The position numbers and the translations under genes are program-made. The notes under the pieces are model-generated. The model was not told the DNA's origin. It worked only from the letters and a program-made list of their open reading frames with translations, and did not search any database. Shown one piece after another: positions 57,654 to 64,000 of a stretch of DNA of 64,000 nt (position 1 is the stretch's first letter; the number at the start of each line of letters is the position of its first letter). The stretch spans positions 12,691,830 through 12,755,829 of the forward strand of contig ML677386.1 of NCBI GenBank assembly GCA_007922305.1, read 5' to 3'. Source of the stretch: Dermatemys mawii (Eukaryota > Chordata > Testudines > Dermatemydidae).

Positions 57654-59379
57654 GAAATTAAATTGATATTTCAGTTATAGATGCCTGTATTTACTCTTGG
57701 GTATCCTCAGAATTCCCAGTGCAATAATTTCAATTCTTTTGAAACAATTGTTCTGGCAACAGAGGTAATCACCATATAATGAGCATAACCCATATTAATT
57801 ATTATGCTGGTAGCACTAATAATATGCATACATCCACCTATGAAGCTTTTGATTCTACCATCTACCCTATATTTGACATAATTAAATCTTCACAGGTATT
57901 TATAACTATCTGATAAGTCCCAGATTTTTAATTCTTACAGGCCATAAATAGAAGTAGGTAACTAAAGGGGAAGATAAGACAGTGTCAACATAGCTGTGAG
58001 TCAGATAGATTACTTCACTTCCCAATTTAGTGGCTTTGTTCTTATTTTTTTTGAGGTTTTTAGCTCCTCTTGACCTAGAATGGATTCCCGGGTCATTATA
58101 ACACCTGGATTTGGATTATGTGCCTGATCTATTTATTTTATTCTCCTATTAATTCTCCATCTTCTTCTCTAGCATGTTAAAGAGAAACCTACCCCAGGTT
58201 GTTTAAGGGGAAGAGCCCAGTGGGAGCCTGAAGAGCTGCCTCAAACTGAACAATGGTGCAATCAGAACATTTTTTCTTTATCCTAAATTTTGTTCTGCAT
58301 GTAAATGTTAAAAATGCTGTAAACCTCTGAGCCAGATTTTGTCCTTACATCTTTCCAATGGAATTGAATAAGATAGAAATCAGGACAGAATTGTCCCTTA
58401 ATTTCTATTTGAAAAGAAATTATAAATAAAACAACACCAAAGCAACATAAGAACATATATGAAGATCACTTCATCATAAATACTGGTACTTATCTAGCAG
58501 TAAATTAAAATATTGATTGTTGGAATGTGATGACCTGAAAATTAAGAAGGTTTTTCTCTGAACTCTATCTAATGCACCAGCCTCAAGAGCATTTTCAAAA
58601 TGTCTAAGAGCAATTGTTGCAATGAGGCTGATTATATGTATGGCAAAACACAAAACAGGGTCAGATCCTGATTTCACACCAGTGTAAATCAGGAGTTACT
58701 CCACTGAAATCAGTGGAGTTGCACTGGTGAAAAGACTTGTGAAAGTGAGAGGAGTATCTGGCCCCATGAAGTAGTTTAAATGTATAAAAGAAATCAGTTT
58801 AAAAGATAAGTGGTGCAATTCAACTCTTCTGCACAAGGCCAGAATAATCAGACTTTGGGAAAGGAACCTCCTGGGGCTGAGAGAATTTAATTCACTCCAT
58901 TGTAACCTGTAAGCAGGATGCAGAGGTGTAGCACAGCCCATCCATATTTGCTGTTCCACACTGTAGGCTGAAACAGTGTCTGCTGCCTCCTTGTGTCCCT
59001 TAAATGAATGTTTGAGGCCACTAGATCTCTTAGCTCCTCCTTTGGTGACCCTCCAGCACCTCCCTCCCCCATGGCTCCCTGAGTTACGGCCTTTTTATCA
59101 CAGAATCCATCACTGCAGCCAGGAAAATACTCCCTGAACCGGAATTAATTTGCAAACTGGATACCATTAAATGAGGCTTGAATAAAGACTGGGAGTGGTC
59201 AGGTCATTACACAAACTGAAATCTATTTCCCCTACTGTTACTCACACCTTCTTGTCAACTGTTTGAAATCGGCCATCCTGATAATCACTACAATTTTTTT
59301 CCCCTGCTGATAATAGCTGCCCTTAATTAATTAGCCTCTTAGAGTTGGTCTGGCAACTCCCATCTTTTCACGTTCTCTG
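57654..59379. other. Unassigned DNA with one short palindromic repeat
   Basis: At 58,640-58,775 'caccagtgtaaatcaggagt' and 'ctccactgaaatcagtggag' form the clearest copy of the short reptile repeat in this window; the latter 20-mer is self-complementary except for its central AA. Nothing coding recognised elsewhere. Confidence 0.45.
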
Positions 59380-59415
<36 letters not shown>

Positions 59416-59525
59416 CCTACTGTATGTTCCACTCTCTACATCTGATGAAGTGGATTTTAGCCCATGAAAGCTCCTGCTCAAATATGTTAGTCCCTATAAG
59501 GTGCCACAAGTACTCCTCGTTCCCA
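59380..59525 (+). repeat. (TA)n(CA)n microsatellite joined to a dispersed repeat 3' end
   Basis: The compound microsatellite 59,380-59,412 leads into 'tctacatctgatgaagtgga', 'cccatgaaagctcctgctca' and 'aaggtgccacaagtactcct', the same family as 6,088-6,303. Confidence 0.7.
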
Positions 59526-60356
59526 CTGCATAGTCACTCTGCCTGTATCCTCTCATGCTGAGGTACTGAGTGTGGGATACAAGAGGCCAAGAGCCTAATG
59601 TGGGCATCTGCATTTGGATGAGATTCATCCCTACTGTACATTGAAGTGCAGATAATATATGTAGCTGTGTTGATAGGCTGCTATAAGACCTTTTTATTTG
59701 GCTAATAAACATTATGAACAATATACTGAGTCATACAAATTGCTTCTTGGACCCTTTAAAGCTTGTGTATTATAAATAAATTGTTGTGATGTACTATCAT
59801 GAATAATATCTTTATAGCAGAGAAATACATTATATATAATATGCATAGGGTTGAGACTGAATGTCACCTTTTTGCCTAAAGGATAATGAATGGTAAATTT
59901 ATTGTAATATTCATGCAATCTGCCTTGTTGCTGAATTTGAAGGGGACCTCAACCCAGTCTCACATTTCAACAGCAAGTAACTGTAAGTGCAAATAAAAGT
60001 TGGTACAATGGATGTCATTTAGATGTTTGTCTACCTGTTTTAAGTTTTGTTTCTCCATATACAAAACCCACACAAATATATCCAGTCAGAAAATATTGTG
60101 AGTGCATGAAAGAACAGAAATGATGGTTCTATGAAAGAACCTGTGGTGTCCTCATCTCTTGCAGTCTGCACAGCACTGAATACAAAATGCCTACTTTTCT
60201 TTGCAGACAGCAGAGTCCCTCGACACAGTGAAGTGTAGTACATAACAGCTGATTCACAATAGTTACACCCACCAAAATACACCTTTAAATAAACTGGTGA
60301 AGCATCTATATTATGAACCCCACCCATATTTATGTGTACACACATTTATTAGCAGT
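59526..60356. other. Unassigned AT-rich DNA
   Basis: Frames of 68-101 codons on the minus strand at 59,494-60,345 have no recognisable domain. No repeat recognised. Confidence 0.4.
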
Positions 60357-60464
60357 ATGGTGACCAGATATCCTGATTTTATAGGGACATTCCTGATTTT
60401 GGGGGCTTTTTCTTCCACATCCCTGTCCCGATTTTTTACATTTGCTATCTGATTACCCTAATTA
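60357..60464. mobile_element. hAT-type MITE, second copy
   Basis: 'tggtgaccagatatcctgat' at the left and 'gattacccta' at the right are diverged forms of the ends seen at 54,177 and 54,508. Flanks ATTAGCAG and ATTAGTCAG fit a decayed 8-bp duplication with one indel. No SINE inside. Confidence 0.62.
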
Positions 60465-60492
60465 GTCAGCACAACATGAGAGCCTGACATCT

Positions 60493-60522
60493 AAAAAAAA
60501 AATAAAAATAAAAATAAAAAAA
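60493..60522. repeat. (AAAAT)n simple repeat
   Basis: A-rich tract passing into three or four AAAAT units. Confidence 0.85.
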
Positions 60523-60749
60523 TCAGGCCCTATATATTTAAATATCACTTATTTGTGATTCCTTGTCTTTGTTAGTAAATTTGTGTGTAGTCATATTAAA
60601 CCATTCAGATGCAAAATTCCCATTAGAATCAAAGGAGCTTAAGGAACTCATAATGGTAGAACTGAGACCCTCTTATCGTAGTGTGACCCTAAGAGCACCC
60701 CGGGGCCAGATGGCAAGAGGCACCCTGATATGTAACAGTAAATCTCAGG

Positions 60750-60822
60750 TTTCAGAGTAGCAGCCGTGTTAGTCTGTATCGGTAAAAAGAACAGGAGCAT
60801 TTGTGGCACATTAGAGACTAAG
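60750..60822 (-). repeat. Dispersed repeat fragment, minus orientation
   Basis: 'ttcagagtagcagccgtgtt' and 'gagcatttgtggcacattag' are the reverse complement of the 3' end of the family at 6,088-6,303. Confidence 0.65.
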
Positions 60823-61470
60823 GCCTGACCAGCTCAATACACTTCTCACACTGTTGTCATGATATTTATTTTACAGGTCTTGTAATATATTATTTGGAAA
60901 CTAACAACATGCTGGTCATTTAATGTGTGAAATGTATGTAACAACACGGTGCATGAAATTGTGGCTAATATGTGATAGCGTGATTTAGAATCTGGAAACA
61001 GAGAGAAGGCAAAACAGGTTCCCGCCCCTAGACAAAGGAGAAAGACAAACACCTCTTTGGCTCAATTGCAAATAGAGCCAGGTGTGACCAAGGACAGAGA
61101 CAAAGGGTATTCATTTGCATCAAAGCCTGGAGAAAAGTCATTTGCATTGTAAAGCATAGGAGACTACAAAATTAACATGGTGTCAGCTCCATGGCGGATG
61201 CAGAAAGCTGAGCCCCCAGGAGGCCTTCCTCACTTTGAAGACAGAGATTAACTTTGGGGATATAAGAATCGGTTGAAAGACTTCGGGTTATCCATCGCGG
61301 GAGAGAACAAAGAAGCAGAGAATGCTAATAACTTTGTGGGAGTATAAAACTATATTAGGCAGAACCATATCTTACTAGAATTGTAGACACTAGAAAGGGT
61401 GGTTTTTTGTTTTGTTCACAAACACATCTCTTTCACTCTTTATTGACAAAGAATATAGAGTTAAGTAATT
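60823..61470 (+). repeat. Dispersed LTR-like turtle repeat
   Basis: 'gttgtcatgatatttatttt', 'tgtgtgaaatgtatgtaaca', 'gtattcatttgcatcaaagc', 'gggttatccatcgcgggaga' and 'tctctttcactctttattga' occur in an order I recall from turtle genomes. Class and exact ends unknown. Its start adjoins the reversed fragment at 60,750-60,822. Confidence 0.42.
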
Positions 61471-62316
61471 GCAAGCAACTTATGCTTAGTTTTCCTATTA
61501 ATCATCCAAATACCATGGATTAAGGTGGAGAATCTATCCCCATCTGAGCGTACAACACAGCAAAGCTAGTAATAAAGTCCACAGTCTCACAAGTAGCCAG
61601 TGAGAGGGACTGAACACTGAAGAGGGAAGTCAGGAATCTGGGTGCACTGATCATTACCTTGCAGAATCCTAAACAGTTTGCTGGCAGGGCAGATGAACAA
61701 CTGTGTGTCAGGAAGCTGACACATAGCTTAGCAGCAGCAAAGCTCTCACTTGCTCAGGCTGAGAGGGGTAACAGAGCGGCTCGTAGTTTGGGGTCCCCCA
61801 TGCCAAGCATCACACAGTTTCAGTCTCTGCACTTGAATGAGTGATCGTATATTACAGAGTACTAATGAGGGATCTGGGAGACTAGTGAAAAATTACACTA
61901 ATGCTGGCTGATGATCCCTGTATCCATGCATGAAGATGGCCCCTCTACACACAGATATCTTTTCTGACTAATGGACACATAGACAGTGGCCCCTTTGAAT
62001 CATCACCATTCTCTTGCTTGCCTCATGGATCTATTTCCAGTAGAGCTCAGTGAACACACAGCACCATAGAATTCAGGGGATGATGGAGAGAGAGATGAGA
62101 AGTGGAGAGCCTAGGAGGTGAGCACCGTTGTACTGCCACCGGTGCAGCCACATTATTTCCAGAGGGAAATAAGAGCAGGAGGCAAAATTACTGAGAGTTG
62201 TATTACCAGCCTCTGGGTCCCTGTTGTGACTGCTATTGAGCACCAACAAGAGGACTGAGCAAATTGCAGTATAAGAGTTATAGCTATGAGAGAAGACTTA
62301 AAAAAAAAGAATGTTC
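61471..62316. other. Unassigned DNA
   Basis: No recognisable frame or repeat. Confidence 0.4.
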
Positions 62317-62520
62317 CTGTCATTAGGGCACTAGCCTAGGATGTGGAAGACCAGGTTTGAATCCCTGCTCTACCACAGACTTTCTGTATGACCTTAGGCA
62401 AGTCTTAGTCTGCCTTTCCATTCCCCATCTGTAAAATGCGGATAGTAGGTACTTCCCTACCTCACGGATATATTATAAGGGTAAATACAATAAAGAGAGT
62501 GAGATACTCAGACAGTATGG
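62317..62520 (+). mobile_element. MIR-type (CORE-SINE), well preserved
   Basis: 'gaccaggtttgaatccctgc' (B-box region), 'atgaccttaggcaagtctta', 'ccccatctgtaaaatgcgga' and 'acttccctacctcac' match the MIR consensus order over about 180 bp. It is the best MIR copy in the window. Confidence 0.72.
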
Positions 62521-62699
62521 TAATGGGGAGACGTATAATTACCTTACAGATATTATGGGATCAAATTAAGGAAGGAGAGTTTACTTGAATTTCAGGAAAA
62601 GCTAGCTGATACTATTAGGATATGGTATAATTTCCCATAAGATTTTGGGAATGAAAGGTTAATTACTTAGATTTTTAAGAACTAAACTGGATAAATCAG
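62521..62699. other. Unassigned AT-rich DNA
   Basis: Nothing recognised. Confidence 0.4.
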
Positions 62700-62990
62700 T
62701 TAAAAAACACCACAGTGAAGCAGTGTTCCCTCAAATTTTTCCTACTCAGGTACAAATGAATTTTGTCATGTGCACCAACATGGAGGTGATGTGTAACACA
62801 TCACCTTCATATTGGTGCACAAAACAAAATTCATGTGGTGGGGGTAGGGATGAGGGGGTTCTTCTGGGAGGAGGCTCAGGGCTGGGCAGAGAGTTGGGAT
62901 GCAGGGGTGCGAGGGCTCTGGCTGATGGTGCAGTGTGAGGTGGGGAGGGTGATGAGGTGCTCAGGGCTGGCTGCAACATGGAGTTGAAGT
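62700..62990. repeat. Dispersed repeat with 40-bp foldback and G-rich tail
   Basis: Arms 62,755-62,794 and 62,796-62,835 are reverse complements with four mismatches, leaving a 1-nt loop. A G-rich tract with 'gggatgagggggttcttctg' follows. The 'gcagtgttccctcaaatttt' entry and this layout occur at other turtle loci in my memory. The Gly-rich and Pro-rich frames here result from composition. Confidence 0.6.
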
Positions 62991-63233
62991 CAAGTCATCA
63001 TAGGGCACATTTTGAGAACATTGATCTTGATCCCGACAGGAAGAATGTTGTCTCCAGGACATTACTCAGCTGCCTTCGCAGGTGTGGCTGAGAGAAATGC
63101 CGAGCTGTCTCCTAAATGGAAATGTTTGTCAAAGTTTACCCTGAGCGGGTTTTCCAAGATCTGAATGTCATAGGAAAAATACACTTGGCAGTGTCGGGAA
63201 AGTAAGTGCAACAAACTGATGTTTGTTATGCAT
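62991..63233. other. Unassigned DNA
   Basis: Nothing recognised. Confidence 0.4.
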
Positions 63234-64000
63234 GTGACGGGTTTCCCCTCGGGTGCCATCTGAACTTGGTTCTCATGAGTCCTCTGACCCAGCAGCTTGG
63301 GCACCTTCTCTCACTGTGCTGCTGTGGCAAGCTGCAGACCCGCTCCCAGTCCCACACTTCCTCCAGCTGCAGTTACATGCAGGCTCTCTTTCTGATCAGT
63401 CACTGCATGTGATCCAACCACAGAGAGGCTATAGCCAAAATAACTACCAGCTTCCCAGCCTAGGACCCCAAAGCTTTACCTTCCTGCCCTGGTCCAAACC
63501 CCAAACAGTATGAACTTGTTATCCAGTTCACCTCCCCCTTTATTAGAATGACCAGACATCAAGTGTGAAAAAATCGGGACAGGAGGTGGGGAGTAGTAGG
63601 ACCCCATATAAGAAAAAGACCCAAAAATCAGGACTGTCCCTATAAAATTGGGACATCTGATCACCCAACCCTCAATATGGAAAGGAATATGCAACAGCCT
63701 TTGCCCCTTGAGCTATGATTCTCATGCACTTCACTCCAAACTCACAAGTTTAGATTAAAACATAAACTCTGTTGCAGTTAATTTAAGTGATGGCAAACAG
63801 ATCAAAGCAGATTATCTAGTAAATAAACAAAAATGCAACCTGAGCCTAAGATATTAAAAACATAGGATAGAAATTAGCAAAGTCTCACCCTGGCTGATGA
63901 TAAAAGCAGGCTACAGATTCTTAAGGGACAAACTGCACCAGCTTTACAGCTTGGAATTCCCAGGTCTTTCACAACAGGCTGGGTTAAGTACTTCCTCCAT
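63234..64000. mobile_element. LTR-like repeat running off the window, interrupted by a hAT-type MITE
   Basis: It starts 'tgtgacgggtttcccctcgg', a TGT-beginning motif common in turtle LTRs. It continues with 'gaggctatagccaaaataac' and 'cagcttcccagcctaggacc', then after the MITE 'ggctacagattcttaaggga'. Not closed inside the window. Confidence 0.4.
63543..63667. mobile_element. hAT-type MITE, third copy
   Basis: 'tagaatgaccagacatcaag' at the left and 'ggacatctgatcaccca' at the right are the inverted ends in the reverse direction relative to 54,177. Flanks CCCTTTAT and CCCTCAAT agree at six of eight positions, as expected of an old 8-bp duplication. Confidence 0.68.

Overview
The window is vertebrate nuclear DNA, almost certainly from a cryptodiran (hidden-necked) turtle. 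It is AT-rich and has no bacterial-style gene packing. The only long or homologous reading frames belong to transposable elements. The best taxonomic marker is a tRNA-derived Pol III SINE of the tortoise/Cry SINE type, present twice: minus strand at about 26,688-26,884 and plus strand at 54,238-54,430. It occurs with CR1, RTE, DIRS, PIF/Harbinger, hAT-type and LTR repeats that I know from turtle genomes. Species cannot be told from the sequence. I found no host exon, rRNA, tRNA gene or CRISPR, so the window is either a gene desert or the inside of a very long intron.

Layout. 1-9.3 kb: an RTE fragment, a CR1 3' fragment, a small TA-flanked MITE and a nearly perfect 100-bp inverted repeat, separated by unassigned DNA. 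9.36-11.76 kb: the best-preserved gene in the window, a 576-codon zinc-finger transposase-like frame broken only by a 1-base shift and one nonsense codon. It is preceded by a cluster of TGATGCAAT motifs. 11.8-15.3 kb: an LTR-like repeat, then a decayed DIRS (tyrosine-recombinase) retrotransposon. 15.3-36 kb: mostly unassigned DNA with an LTR-like repeat (18.4-19.7 kb), MIR-type SINEs, one Cry SINE, several foldback MITEs and a CR1 reverse-transcriptase fragment (35.4-36.35 kb). 36.3-40.3 kb: a G-rich dispersed repeat, a Gypsy-like pol remnant and an LTR-like repeat. 41-47 kb: two PIF/Harbinger elements in opposite orientation, one with both Myb-like and transposase remnants. 47-64 kb: LTR-like repeats, a tRNA-like foldback repeat, an hAT-type MITE with an 8-bp target duplication and a nested SINE, microsatellites, and a last LTR-like repeat that runs off the window edge.

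The genes do not form a pathway. Each is the fossil coding capacity of an independent mobile element. The most useful leads are the almost-intact transposase-like gene at 9.7-11.4 kb with its stress-response-like upstream motifs, the fresh-looking inverted repeat at 5.86-6.09 kb, a pol remnant whose domain order suggests integrase upstream of reverse transcriptase, and four unique AT-rich blocks that could be conserved non-coding elements. All family calls come from reading translations and remembered repeat consensus patterns. No database search was run.
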